This document shows, piece by piece, positions 41,424 through 51,881 of a stretch of 64,000 nucleotides of DNA (position 1 is its first letter; each line of letters begins with the position of its first letter). The translations under genes and the position numbers were made by a program. The notes beneath the pieces were generated by a model. The model had not been told where the DNA came from. It did not search any database and was given only the letters and a program-made list of their open reading frames with translations. Origin of the DNA: Nocardia acididurans (lineage in GTDB: Bacteria; Actinomycetota; Actinomycetes; Mycobacteriales; Mycobacteriaceae); contig NZ_JAERRJ010000001.1 of assembly GCF_016741815.1 (NCBI RefSeq), positions 806,001-870,000 of the forward strand, read 5' to 3'.

Positions 41424-42307
41424 ATGTGCGCAGATATCGGGTATTGCATCGCACTGTGTACGAGTACTCGGACGCGGTCACCAGTTCGTACGGGCGGGCG
41501 TATCTGACGCCGCGCGAATTCCTCGGACAGCGGCTGGTTTCGCATGACGTGCATGTGGATCCGGTGCCGTCGGACCGGTCGGTGGGCGCGGACGTGTACG
41601 GCAACACCACGCTGTACTTCCATGTCACCGCCGAACATCATCGGCTCGAGGTGACCGGGGAGTCCGTGGTCGAGGTCGGCAGGCCCGCCGAGCTGCCCGA
41701 CCTGCCGTGGGAGAAGGCTCGTCCGGCCACCGAGAACGGGCCGCTCGCAGTCGAATTCACCCTCGACCTGAGCCCGCCCGAGCTCACCCCCGAGATCGGG
41801 GATTATGCCGCCGAATCCTTTCCGTCGGGCCGGCCCCTGCGCGAGGCGGTGGCCGAATTGACCACTCGCATCCACACCGACTTCGCCTACGAATCCGGTT
41901 CCACCACCGTGAGCACCCGCGTCGCCGACGTTTTCGAGGCCCGCGCAGGCGTATGCCAGGATTTCGCCAGGCTCGCCATCGCCTGCCTGCGCTCGCAGGG
42001 TCTGGCCGCCCGCTACGTCTCCGGCTACCTCTCCACCGACCCGCCGCCCGGCAAGGAACGCATGGTCGGCGTGGACGCCACGCACGCCTGGGCGGCGGTC
42101 TGGCTGCCGGACGGTCCGGGGGAGGGGCGCTGGATCGGATTCGACCCCACCAACGATCAATTCGCGAACGACCGGTACGTCACCCTGGCCTGGGGACGCG
42201 ACTACGCCGATGTCCCGCCACTGCGCGGAATCATCTACACCGACGCGAAGGAGAGCACCATCACCGTCTCCGTCGACGTCGCCCCGCTGGAGGTCCCCGA
42301 TGCGTGA
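41420..42307 (+). CDS. transglutaminase-like cysteine protease family protein (Rv2569c-like)
   Basis: GTG 41420 overlaps the preceding stop as GTGA, giving 295 residues. It has the bacterial transglutaminase N-terminal domain (YRVLHRTVYEYSDAVTSSYGRAYLTPRE) and a core with catalytic Cys179 (GVCQDFARLA), His222 (DATHAWAAVW) and Asp242 (GFDPTNDQ). No signal peptide is seen, so it acts in the cytoplasm. It could cleave or exchange the amide bond made by the ATP-grasp partner. Overlaps on both sides show tight operon coupling. Confidence 0.9.
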   Translation: MNVRRYRVLHRTVYEYSDAVTSSYGRAYLTPREFLGQRLVSHDVHVDPVPSDRSVGADVYGNTTLYFHVTAEHHRLEVTGESVVEVGRPAELPDLPWEKARPATENGPLAVEFTLDLSPPELTPEIGDYAAESFPSGRPLREAVAELTTRIHTDFAYESGSTTVSTRVADVFEARAGVCQDFARLAIACLRSQGLAARYVSGYLSTDPPPGKERMVGVDATHAWAAVWLPDGPGEGRWIGFDPTNDQFANDRYVTLAWGRDYADVPPLRGIIYTDAKESTITVSVDVAPLEVPDA

Positions 42308-43355
42308 TTTCAGCTGCCCGCGCTGCGGTCAGCAGCTCGCCTTCGAGAACAGCCTCTGCCTGAACTGCGGCAGCCCTTTGGGTTTCAGCCTCGCCGAACG
42401 CGCGATTCTGATCCTGGCCGACGAACCGAAACCGGATTCCCCGCCCGGCGAGAACGGCGGAAACGGCAACACCGCCGGCACCGTGGACGCGCAGCGATTC
42501 CAGCTGTGCGCCAATCAGCATGTCGCGCAGTGCAACTGGTTGGTGCCCGCCGCGGACGGCGACCCGGCGCCGCTGTGCGAGTCCTGCCGGCTCACCCGTA
42601 CGCGGCCCAATGACGCCGACACCGACTTCCTGCCCGCCTTCGCCGAGGCCGAATCCGCCAAACGCCGGCTCGTCCTGGAGCTCGCCGAACTCGGGCTGCC
42701 GATCGTCGACCGCGACACCGACCCGGAGCACGGCCTCGCCTTCGACCTGCTCTCCAGCGCATCGGACCGGGTGATCACCGGCCACGAGAACGGCGTCATC
42801 ACCCTCGACCTCGCCGAGAGCGACGACGTGCACCGCGAGCAACTGCGCGTCGAGATGGACGAGCCCTACCGCACCCTGCTCGGCCACTTCCGGCACGAGA
42901 TCGGCCACTACTACTTCCCGGTCCTCGTCGACACCGACGCCGCCCTGGACCGCTACCGCGAACTCTTCGGCGACCCCTACGCCGACTACCAGGAGGCCCT
43001 GGACCGCCACTACGCCGAGGGCGCGCCCGCGGGCTGGGAGAACACCCACGTCTCCACCTACGCCACCATGCACTCCGCCGAGGACTGGGCCGAGACCTTC
43101 GCCCACTACCTGCACATTCGCGACACCCTCGACACCGCCGCCGCCTTCGGTTTCGCCCCGGCGGGCGCGACCCTGGACCGTCCACAGGTGGGCCGCGCGG
43201 GCTTCGACCGCATCATCGATCTGTGGCTGCCGCTGGCCTGGTCGCTCAATATGCTCAACCGCTCGATGGGCCACCGCGACCTGTACCCGTTCGTGCTGGC
43301 CGACCCCGTTCTCGCGAAAATGCGGTTCATCCACGAGCTGTGTACGGGACTATGA
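42300..43355 (+). CDS. zinc-ribbon putative metallopeptidase (Rv2568c-like)
   Basis: ATG 42300 overlaps the transglutaminase end by 8 nt. The 351-residue protein has an N-terminal zinc ribbon (Cys6, Cys9, Cys20, Cys23) and a second Cys-x2-Cys pair further on. The putative metallopeptidase domain carries HEIGHYY at His199 and a downstream SAEDWAETFAHYLHIRD, whose Glu may complete the site. It matches the Peptidase_Mx-type (DUF4157-like) cytosolic metalloenzymes that accompany alpha-E/ATP-grasp loci. The likely role is trimming the peptide product of this module. Confidence 0.88.
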   Translation: MRDFSCPRCGQQLAFENSLCLNCGSPLGFSLAERAILILADEPKPDSPPGENGGNGNTAGTVDAQRFQLCANQHVAQCNWLVPAADGDPAPLCESCRLTRTRPNDADTDFLPAFAEAESAKRRLVLELAELGLPIVDRDTDPEHGLAFDLLSSASDRVITGHENGVITLDLAESDDVHREQLRVEMDEPYRTLLGHFRHEIGHYYFPVLVDTDAALDRYRELFGDPYADYQEALDRHYAEGAPAGWENTHVSTYATMHSAEDWAETFAHYLHIRDTLDTAAAFGFAPAGATLDRPQVGRAGFDRIIDLWLPLAWSLNMLNRSMGHRDLYPFVLADPVLAKMRFIHELCTGL

Positions 43356-43415
43356 GTCGGTGTCCAGTGATGTGGCGCCGGTCGCCCCCGCTTCCGGGCG
43401 ACTATTGCGCCCCTG

Positions 43416-43421
43416 TAAACT
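43416..43421 (+). promoter_or_regulatory. -10 element of the leuA leader transcript
   Basis: TAAACT fits the TANNNT -10 consensus and predicts a transcript start near 43428, four bases before the leader-peptide ATG. This is spacing-based inference. Confidence 0.5.
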
Positions 43422-43431
43422 CGTGATCATC

Positions 43432-43473
43432 ATGCAGCGGGCACTTCTCCTCGGCCGCCGCGACGGGTTCTGA
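43432..43473 (+). CDS. leuL: leuA leader peptide
   Basis: This 13-codon ORF encodes MQRALLLGRRDGF, with three consecutive Leu codons (CTT CTC CTC), and ends in TGA 43471-43473. It lies 85 nt before leuA and sits almost at the predicted transcript start, so it is leaderless or nearly so. Leu-rich leader peptides upstream of leuA are known in actinobacteria and control it by attenuation. Ribosome stalling at the Leu codons would affect the hairpin that overlaps the end of the ORF. Confidence 0.7.
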   Translation: MQRALLLGRRDGF

Positions 43474-43495
43474 TACGGACTGGCTCCCGTCGCGG
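43458..43495 (+). promoter_or_regulatory. attenuator-type hairpin in the leuA leader
   Basis: CCGCGACGGG (43458-43467) and CCCGTCGCGG (43486-43495) form a perfect 10-bp stem with an 18-nt loop containing the leader stop codon. The 5' arm lies inside the leader ORF directly after the Leu codons, so translation and folding are mutually exclusive. That is the hallmark of amino-acid-responsive control. Confidence 0.7.
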
Positions 43496-43552
43496 GTGTT
43501 AGTCGTGCCGGTCTACCCCAACCTTGGGATCCAGCCACACTTTCGGAGATAA

Positions 43553-45361
<1,809 letters not shown>

Positions 45362-45382
45362 GAGACACAGGCATTCGCGTTG

Positions 45383-45423
45383 CTGCCCCGCAACCCACAG
45401 ATGAACGTGTGGTTGCGGGGCAG
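45383..45423 (+). terminator. intrinsic terminator after leuA
   Basis: CTGCCCCGCAACC (45383-45395) and GGTTGCGGGGCAG (45411-45423) form a 13-bp perfect stem, extended by a CACA/TGTG pairing inside the loop. It lies 22 nt after the stop. Confidence 0.88.
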
Positions 45424-45538
45424 TTGCGCAGGTGCGCGAAGGTTCACCAGACCGGGAACCGACCGGGGCGGTGATGTTAGCGTTGAAACGCATTAGCGCC
45501 GAGCTCTCTGCTCGAACCGTCGGGCAGATGGGGGACAC

Positions 45539-47626
45539 GTGACCAAAGATCAGAATTCGACCTCGCAGGCCGAGGGCAAGGAAGTCGACGCCGGCAAGGC
45601 GCACGACCCCCTGGACGCCCTCGCCGCGGCCGCCGCATCGGAAGCCGGCGAGAACTCGGCCGACCGGGCCGAAGCCCCGGCCGAGGAGGACAGCAAGTCT
45701 CCCGCCGGGTTCTTCCCGCCGGTGCCGGATTCGATCGACCAGAGCGGTGTGGCATTCGAGCAGACCGTGCACTTCGGTGCCTCGGGCCAGCCCGACCTGC
45801 CGCCGCCCCCGCCCGGTGCCGGACCTTTTTCCGGTCCGAACGGACCCGGTGAAGTGCCTAATGGCTTTCCTGGAGCTCCAAATGGGCCTGAGGCCGGTCC
45901 GAATTCGTTTGTTCCCGGTCCGTATGGACCTCCCGATGCGGGCAACCCGTTCGCGCAGGGGGCGAATCCCTATGCGCCGCAAGGGCCTTACAGTGCGCCG
46001 CCGCCGTACCCGGGCCCGGAGGGGCCGTACGCGTCCGGTCCGCAGGGGCAGTTCCCGCAGCCGGGGTTCCCGCCCACCGGGGGATACCCGGTGCCCGATG
46101 CCGGGCAGTTCGCGCCGCCGCCGAATCATGAAGGGGCCGGGGCGGTTCCGCCGCCGGGCGCGTCGTTCGGCGAGATCCGGCAGCAGACCGCCTACGGCGA
46201 GGTCCGGCAGGAGATCGGCAGCGACGGCATGGTGCGGCGGGTCTTCGACGATCCCGCACAGGCCGAGCACGCCGGGGGACCGGAGGCCGGGCACGGCCCG
46301 AACACCGGTCCGAACGCCGTTGCGGGCCATGGTCCGAACGCCGCGTCGAACGCACTCCCGGGCCACGGCCCGAACACCGGCCCCCACGCGGTCTCCGGAC
46401 CGGGCGGCCCGAACACCGGACAGTTCGGCGGACCGGGACAGCCGGGCCAGTTCGCGCCAGGGGCAGAGCAACCGGGCGGGCCGATCTACAGCTGGTCGCC
46501 GCCGCCCGCCGCCCCGCCGCAGCAACCGCAGCCGGGTTTCCAGCCGGGCTGGGCTCCGCAGCAGCAGCCGGGCTATGGCCAGCAGCCGGGTCAGCCCGGC
46601 CAGCCCGGATACGGGCAGCAGCCGCAGCCGGGTCACTCGGTCAACGACCTGAACCTGCTGAAGCGGGCCCGCAAGGCCCCGCGCAGCGGTTGGCGGCGTG
46701 CCGTGCACAAGGCTTCCGGCGGTGTGATCAACCCCGGCGAGTCGCCGGCCGACGTCGTCTACCGTGAGCTCGTCGACCGGGTGAACCAGCCGGTGCGCGG
46801 CGACTACCGCATCGCCATCCTGTCGCTGAAGGGCGGCGTCGGAAAGACCACCACCACGGTCGGTCTCGGCTCCACCTTCTCGACGCTGCGCGGTGACCGC
46901 GTCATCGCCATCGACGCCAACCCGGACCTCGGCACCCTCGCCCACCGGGTACCCCGCCAGACCCGCTCCACGGTGCGAAACCTGCTGGAGGACAGCCACA
47001 TCAGCCGCTACTCGGATGTGCGCGCCCACACCTCCCAGGCCCCGAGTCGTCTCGAAGTGCTTGCCTCCGAACAGGATCCGGCGGTCTCCGAGGCGTTCAG
47101 CGAGGCCGACTACCGCAAGGCCATCGGCATCCTGCAGCAGTTCTACAACATCATCCTCACCGACTGCGGCACCGGCCTGATGCATTCGGCCATGTCCGGC
47201 GTCCTCGATATGGCCAGCTCCCTGGTGCTGGTCACCTCGCCCGCCATCGACGGCGCACGCAGCGCCTCGGCCACCCTGGACTGGCTCGACCACCACGGCT
47301 ACCACAAGCTGGTGGAACGAACCGTGGTGGTGGTCAACGCATCCCGCAAGGGCTCCTCGACCGTCGACCTGGACCAGCTGCGCAAGCTGTTCCTGGACCG
47401 CACCCGCGCGGTGCAGGTGGTGCCCTTCGACGACCACCTCGCCGAGGGCGCGGAGATCGACCTCGAACTGGTCTCCAAACCCACCCGCCGCGCCCTGCTG
47501 GAACTGGCCGCCATGGTCGCCGACGACTTCGGCTACCACGCCGCCCAGCAACACCAGCAGTTCCGCCCGCAGCAGCCGCCGCACCCGCAGCAGCCGCCGC
47601 ACCCGCAGCAGCCGCCGCAGCACTGA
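45539..47626 (+). CDS. Pro-rich MinD/ParA-family ATPase (EspI-like)
   Basis: GTG 45539 begins a 695-residue protein. Residues 1-350 are Pro/Gly/Asn/Gln-rich with repeated GPN and QPGQPGYG units and are probably disordered. The C-terminal ATPase has the deviant Walker A SLKGGVGKTTTT near residue 430, VIAIDANPDLGTLAHRV and IILTDCGTGLMHSAM. The layout is that of EspI (Rv3876) and related ATPases linked to ESX type VII secretion. No ESX genes are visible here, so it may work with a distant system or in another process. The tail is a (Q)QPPHPQ repeat. Confidence 0.8.
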   Translation: MTKDQNSTSQAEGKEVDAGKAHDPLDALAAAAASEAGENSADRAEAPAEEDSKSPAGFFPPVPDSIDQSGVAFEQTVHFGASGQPDLPPPPPGAGPFSGPNGPGEVPNGFPGAPNGPEAGPNSFVPGPYGPPDAGNPFAQGANPYAPQGPYSAPPPYPGPEGPYASGPQGQFPQPGFPPTGGYPVPDAGQFAPPPNHEGAGAVPPPGASFGEIRQQTAYGEVRQEIGSDGMVRRVFDDPAQAEHAGGPEAGHGPNTGPNAVAGHGPNAASNALPGHGPNTGPHAVSGPGGPNTGQFGGPGQPGQFAPGAEQPGGPIYSWSPPPAAPPQQPQPGFQPGWAPQQQPGYGQQPGQPGQPGYGQQPQPGHSVNDLNLLKRARKAPRSGWRRAVHKASGGVINPGESPADVVYRELVDRVNQPVRGDYRIAILSLKGGVGKTTTTVGLGSTFSTLRGDRVIAIDANPDLGTLAHRVPRQTRSTVRNLLEDSHISRYSDVRAHTSQAPSRLEVLASEQDPAVSEAFSEADYRKAIGILQQFYNIILTDCGTGLMHSAMSGVLDMASSLVLVTSPAIDGARSASATLDWLDHHGYHKLVERTVVVVNASRKGSSTVDLDQLRKLFLDRTRAVQVVPFDDHLAEGAEIDLELVSKPTRRALLELAAMVADDFGYHAAQQHQQFRPQQPPHPQQPPHPQQPPQH

Positions 47627-47640
47627 GCTCGCAATGCCGA

Positions 47641-47668
47641 GGCCCCGCACCGCGTACGGTGCGGGGCC
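47641..47668. terminator. bidirectional intrinsic terminator
   Basis: A perfect 12-bp stem, GGCCCCGCACCG (47641-47652) with CGGTGCGGGGCC (47657-47668), closes a 4-nt loop between convergent genes. Confidence 0.9.
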
Positions 47669-47676
47669 GGAATCCG

Positions 47677-48882
47677 TCAGCTGTCGTGGTTGGTGGCGCG
47701 GTGCGCGGCGGCGCGGAAGGCGGCGAGGATGGTGGCGATGGCCGGGCGCTTCTCGGCGTGCGGCCGCGTGGCGAGGTCGTAGACGCGGGCGGCGCGGACG
47801 CCGGCCAGCCGGAGCATGACCAGATCCGGGTGGCGGACCGCGTAGCGGGGCATGAGGGCGACCCCGTAGTGGGAGGCGACCAGGGCCTCGATCACGGTGA
47901 AGTCGTTGAGGCGCTGGGCGATTCGGGGCTGGACGCCGGTCACCGTGGCGATCGAGCGGAGCACGTCGTCGACGGGGAAGCCGCCGCGCACGCTGAGCCA
48001 GGTCTCGTCGGCCAGCTCGGCCGGGACCACCGCGCCGTTGCGGGCCAGGCGGTGATCGGGGGCGACCACGACGTCGATCGGCTCCCGCATGAGTACCCGC
48101 GATGCCACCCGCGGCCCGCCGATCGGTGTGGACCGCTCGTCGCGGTGGGTCAGCACGACGTCGTAATCCGCAAGCAGCCGAGGCACTTCCGAGGGCGGCA
48201 CGTCTTCGTCCCGAGCCACCACGTCGACGCCGCTGCCCGCGAGTTCGGCGAGTACGCCGGGGAGCAGCAGGGCCGCGCCGGACGGGAACAGCGCCACCCG
48301 CACCTGCCCGCGTGGTGAGCCTCGATACGAATCCATTTCCGCCACGGCGCGATCCATGGCCGCGAGCACCTCGTCGGCGCGGACCACGAGGGCGCGGCCC
48401 GCATCGGTGAGCCGCACCCGCCGCCCGTCCGGCTCCAGCAGGGGTACTCCGGCCTCCCGGGCCAGCACCTTCAACTGCTGCGACACCGCGGAGGGCGTCA
48501 TCGAAAGCGCCTGTGCGACAGCGGCAACCGTGCCGCGATCGGCCAATTCCCGCAGTACGCGCAGTCTCTCGATCGCCATGGCCGGGTTGCCGATCCGGGG
48601 CGGGCCGGGGTTGTCGCCGAGGTGCGCGACCGCCCCGGTGGGGACGTCCTGGCGCGCCGGTACGCGGCGCGGGCGCGGTGTCGCCGACTGCGGGGCCGTC
48701 GTTTGCGGAAACGGGGTGGTGGCCGCAATGCGCCGGGGCGGGCGGACCGTGCGCGGCAGGTTGCTCGTCCGGGCCGGGTCGGAGGCGTCCTGCGCGGATG
48801 CCCCGGGCTCGGCCGGTGTCGCCGGTTCCGGGGTGGTCTGCGGCGGCTCTGTGCCGACCGGTTGGTCTTCGTTAGATTGCAT
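47677..48882 (-). CDS. LysR-family regulator with disordered N-terminal extension
   Basis: The open frame from ATG 48882 gives 401 residues. The LysR helix-turn-helix starts only at Met102 (MAIERLRVLRELADRGTVAAVAQALSMTPSAVSQQLKVLARE), followed by a linker helix and a PBP-like effector domain. The first 100 residues are Pro/Ala/Thr/Arg-rich, keep the coding-type third-position GC bias and look disordered. A start at 48579 would give a standard-length regulator of about 300 residues. It is divergent from an EamA permease, which it probably controls in response to the exported compound. Confidence 0.85.
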   Translation of the reverse strand: MQSNEDQPVGTEPPQTTPEPATPAEPGASAQDASDPARTSNLPRTVRPPRRIAATTPFPQTTAPQSATPRPRRVPARQDVPTGAVAHLGDNPGPPRIGNPAMAIERLRVLRELADRGTVAAVAQALSMTPSAVSQQLKVLAREAGVPLLEPDGRRVRLTDAGRALVVRADEVLAAMDRAVAEMDSYRGSPRGQVRVALFPSGAALLLPGVLAELAGSGVDVVARDEDVPPSEVPRLLADYDVVLTHRDERSTPIGGPRVASRVLMREPIDVVVAPDHRLARNGAVVPAELADETWLSVRGGFPVDDVLRSIATVTGVQPRIAQRLNDFTVIEALVASHYGVALMPRYAVRHPDLVMLRLAGVRAARVYDLATRPHAEKRPAIATILAAFRAAAHRATNHDS

Positions 48883-49002
48883 GAGGCACTGGTCTTCGAT
48901 GGGTGCTCGGCCGGTCGCCGCGCGACATTGTTCAGTTTTACTACATCATTGCTGCAGAATTATTCGATTGTTCTTACCTATCGGCCGCCGCACACTGTGC
49001 CC
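48883..49002. promoter_or_regulatory. divergent LysR/EamA promoter region
   Basis: This 120-nt AT-richer region contains a CTGCAG-centred partial dyad at 48948-48960, a candidate LysR site, with -10-like TTACTA and TATTCG elements around it. The position suits a shared operator for both genes. Binding is inferred. Confidence 0.4.
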
Positions 49003-49980
49003 ATGACCAATCGTGATCGGCTGCTCGGGCTCACCGTCGTGCTCTTGTGGGGCCTGAACTTCCTCGCCATCCGGGTCGGGCTGGACCACTTTCCCCCCTT
49101 CTTCTTCGCCGCCCTGCGCTTCGCCGTGATCGCCGTGCCGGTACTGCTGCTGGTGCCGCGCCCGAACGTGCCGTGGCGGTGGCTGCTGCTCTACGGTGCT
49201 GGCTTCGGGATCCTGCAGTTCGCCTTCCTGTTCACCGCCATGCGCACCGGCATGCCGACCGGACTCGCCTCCCTGGTGCTGCAGTCCTCGGCCCCCTTCA
49301 CCGTGCTGCTCGGCGCGATCTTCCTGAAGGAGCGACTGCGGCCCATCCAGCTGGGCGGCATCGCGGTCGCCATGGCCGGAATGGCCGTCATCGGCTGGGA
49401 TCGGTCCCAGCACGCGGCACTGCTGCCGCTGCTGCTCACCCTCGCGGGCGGACTCGGCTGGGCCTTCGGCAATATCGGATCCCGGCTCGCCGCAGCCGAA
49501 TCCGAGGGCGTGAACCCACTGCACCTGACGCTGTGGATGGCCGTGGTCCCGCCGCTGCCCATGTTCGCGCTGTCCGCGCTCACCGAGGGACCGGCCACCG
49601 GCTGGACCGATCTGATCGACTCGTTCTCGCCCAGCGGCTGGCCCGCCCTGGCCGCGCTCGCCTACATCGTGCTGCTCGGCACCATCGCGGGTTCCGGCCT
49701 GTGGACCTATCTGATGAGCCGCTACCCGGCGGGCACCGTCGCACCGCTGTCGCTGCTGGTTCCCGTGGTGGGCATCGCGGCGTCGTGGGCCTTCCTGCAC
49801 GAGACCCCGTCGGCGCTCGCCCTGCTGGGCGCGGTCGTCGTGATCGCGGGCGCGTTCACCGCCACCTCCGCCGGGAAGCGTCCGGCGCCGGAACCGTCGG
49901 CGGCCCCGCTCGCGGACGCATCGTTCGCCCCCGCTGAAGCGCCGGTCGCGCCCGCCGCGGCCCAACTGGCAAAGGCGTAG
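49003..49980 (+). CDS. EamA/DMT-superfamily transporter
   Basis: The 325-residue protein has ten predicted transmembrane helices in two EamA repeats. The first repeat contains LLWGLNFLAIRVGLDHFPP and FAALRF, with conserved Pro and Arg near the ends. The second repeat begins LPLLLTLAGGLGWAFGNIGSR and includes SLLVPVVGIAASWAFLHE. The family exports amino acids, nucleosides and other metabolites. An Ala/Pro-rich cytoplasmic tail of 35 residues is unusual but probably not functional. The divergent LysR partner suggests metabolite-induced efflux. Confidence 0.9.
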   Translation: MTNRDRLLGLTVVLLWGLNFLAIRVGLDHFPPFFFAALRFAVIAVPVLLLVPRPNVPWRWLLLYGAGFGILQFAFLFTAMRTGMPTGLASLVLQSSAPFTVLLGAIFLKERLRPIQLGGIAVAMAGMAVIGWDRSQHAALLPLLLTLAGGLGWAFGNIGSRLAAAESEGVNPLHLTLWMAVVPPLPMFALSALTEGPATGWTDLIDSFSPSGWPALAALAYIVLLGTIAGSGLWTYLMSRYPAGTVAPLSLLVPVVGIAASWAFLHETPSALALLGAVVVIAGAFTATSAGKRPAPEPSAAPLADASFAPAEAPVAPAAAQLAKA

Positions 49981-50065
49981 AAACCTCGGGTACGGAAATT
50001 CGCACCCTACGGACCCGGCGCCGGTTCCCACTGCTTAGGATTCGATCCGGCGTGGGAGGTTGGGA

Positions 50066-51826
50066 ATGGCAGGACAGCGTAAGTCCGTCACGCGGCGGAC
50101 GGTGCTGCGGGGAACGGTCGCGGGTGCGGTGGCAGCGGGGGCGGCCGGGGCCTTGCGGCCGGGCCGGGCCGCCGCGGAACCGGGACCTGCGGTCGCGATT
50201 CTGGGCGGCGGCGTCGCCGGACTGACCGCGGCGCACGAACTCGCCGAACGCGGCTTCGACGTCACCGTCTACGAACGCCGGGCGCTGGGCGGCAAGGCCC
50301 GCAGCATCGCCGTCCCGGGCACCGGCCGCGACGGCCGCCCGGAACTGTGGGGCGAGCACGGCTTCCGCTTCTTCCCCGGCTTCTACCGGCACATCCCGGA
50401 CACCATGCGGCGAATCCCGTTCGCGGGCAACGCGAACGGCGTATGGGACAACCTGGTCGCCGCACCCGAGGCCCGCTTCTCCCGCCGCGACACCGACGAT
50501 GTCATCGTGCCGCTGGGCAAGGCGGGCAAGGTGTGGGCCTCACCCGACGACTTCCGCGAAACCGTCAGCTCGGCCATCTCCACCACCATGAAGATGCCGC
50601 AGACCGACGCCCTGCATTTCGCCAACCGGCTGCTGGTGTTCAACACCAGCTGCGACGCCCGCCGCTACGGACAGTGGGACCGGGTCTCCTGGCGCGAATA
50701 CGTGGGCGCGGTCGGCCGTTCCACCGAATTCCGGATGCTGCTCTCCCGCACGCTGACCACCCTGCTGGTCGCCGCCAAGGACGATCTGGCCAGCACCCGC
50801 ACCATCGGCAACATGGGTGAGCAGTTCCTCGGAAATCCGTTCGAGGTGGCCAATGACGGGCCGCTGGACCGGCTGCTCAACGGCCCCACCAACGAGGCCT
50901 GGATCAACCCGTGGACCGACCGACTACGCGAACTCGGCGTGAAATTCGTGAGCGGGGAGGTGCGCGGACTCGAACTCGACGGCCGCCGCGTCTCCGGCGC
51001 GCGGGTCGTCGACGCCGCCGGTAACGCCCGCGTGATCGAGGCCGACCACTTCGTCGCCGCGCTGCCCGTCGAAGTGGCGCGCAATCTGTGGACGCCCGAA
51101 ATCCTTTCGCTGCGACCGGAATTAGCGGGCATGAGCCAGCTGGTCGTCGACTGGATGACCGGCATCCAGTTCTTCCTGAGGAACCCCAGCGACATCGCGC
51201 GCGGCCACGCCGCCTACGTGGACTCCCCGTGGTCGCTGACATCCATCTCCCAGAACCAGTTCTGGAACCGGACCCCGATGAGCGGCCTCGGCGACGGCAC
51301 TGTGCAGGACTGCCTGTCGGTGGACATCTCCGACTGGAACACCCCCGGCATCCTCTACGGCAAGACAGCCAAGGAATGCACCCACGAGGAGATCGCGCGC
51401 GAAGTGTGGGCGCAGCTGAAAGCCCACCTCAACGACCGCAACGAACTGCTGCGCGACGACGACCTGCACTCGTGGTTCCTCGATACGGGAATCACCTGGG
51501 ATGCCGCCGCACGGCGCAACAACAACGCCGACCCGCTGCTCATCAATACCGCCGGCTCCTGGGCGCTGCGCCCGGAATCGCACTCCGCGAATATCGAAAA
51601 CCTGTACCTGACAGGCGATTACGTCCGCACCAACGTGGACCTCGCCACCATGGAGGGTGCGTCGGAGTCGGCGCGCACCGCCGTGAACGCACTCCTCGAC
51701 GTGACGGGTTCGACCGCACCGCGCTGCAAGACGTTCACCCTGTACCGGGCCGCCGAACTGGAACCGTTCCGGCAACTGGACGCCACCCGCTTCGCGGCCG
51801 GGCAGCCGAACATGTTCGACGCCTAG
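50066..51826 (+). CDS. Tat-exported FAD-dependent oxidoreductase, phytoene desaturase/HpnE-like
   Basis: ATG 50066 follows GGGAGGTTGGG. The N-terminus has a twin-arginine signal (TRRTVLRGTVAGAVAAGAAGA) and an AAAE cleavage region near 36-40. The mature part begins with the FAD-binding VAILGGGVAGLTAAHELAERGFDVTVYER. The C-terminal YLTGDYVRTNVDLATMEGASESARTAVN is the amine-oxidase/carotenoid-desaturase flavin signature. At 586 residues it fits hydroxysqualene dehydroxylase or zeta-carotene-type desaturases, but the exported location points to an extracellular or envelope lipid substrate. The neighbours do not identify it. Confidence 0.82.
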   Translation: MAGQRKSVTRRTVLRGTVAGAVAAGAAGALRPGRAAAEPGPAVAILGGGVAGLTAAHELAERGFDVTVYERRALGGKARSIAVPGTGRDGRPELWGEHGFRFFPGFYRHIPDTMRRIPFAGNANGVWDNLVAAPEARFSRRDTDDVIVPLGKAGKVWASPDDFRETVSSAISTTMKMPQTDALHFANRLLVFNTSCDARRYGQWDRVSWREYVGAVGRSTEFRMLLSRTLTTLLVAAKDDLASTRTIGNMGEQFLGNPFEVANDGPLDRLLNGPTNEAWINPWTDRLRELGVKFVSGEVRGLELDGRRVSGARVVDAAGNARVIEADHFVAALPVEVARNLWTPEILSLRPELAGMSQLVVDWMTGIQFFLRNPSDIARGHAAYVDSPWSLTSISQNQFWNRTPMSGLGDGTVQDCLSVDISDWNTPGILYGKTAKECTHEEIAREVWAQLKAHLNDRNELLRDDDLHSWFLDTGITWDAAARRNNNADPLLINTAGSWALRPESHSANIENLYLTGDYVRTNVDLATMEGASESARTAVNALLDVTGSTAPRCKTFTLYRAAELEPFRQLDATRFAAGQPNMFDA

Positions 51827-51881
51827 GTAACTGCTCACAAATGGGTGGCGGGGCACGCCCGCCCACGCGTTGAATCGAGTC

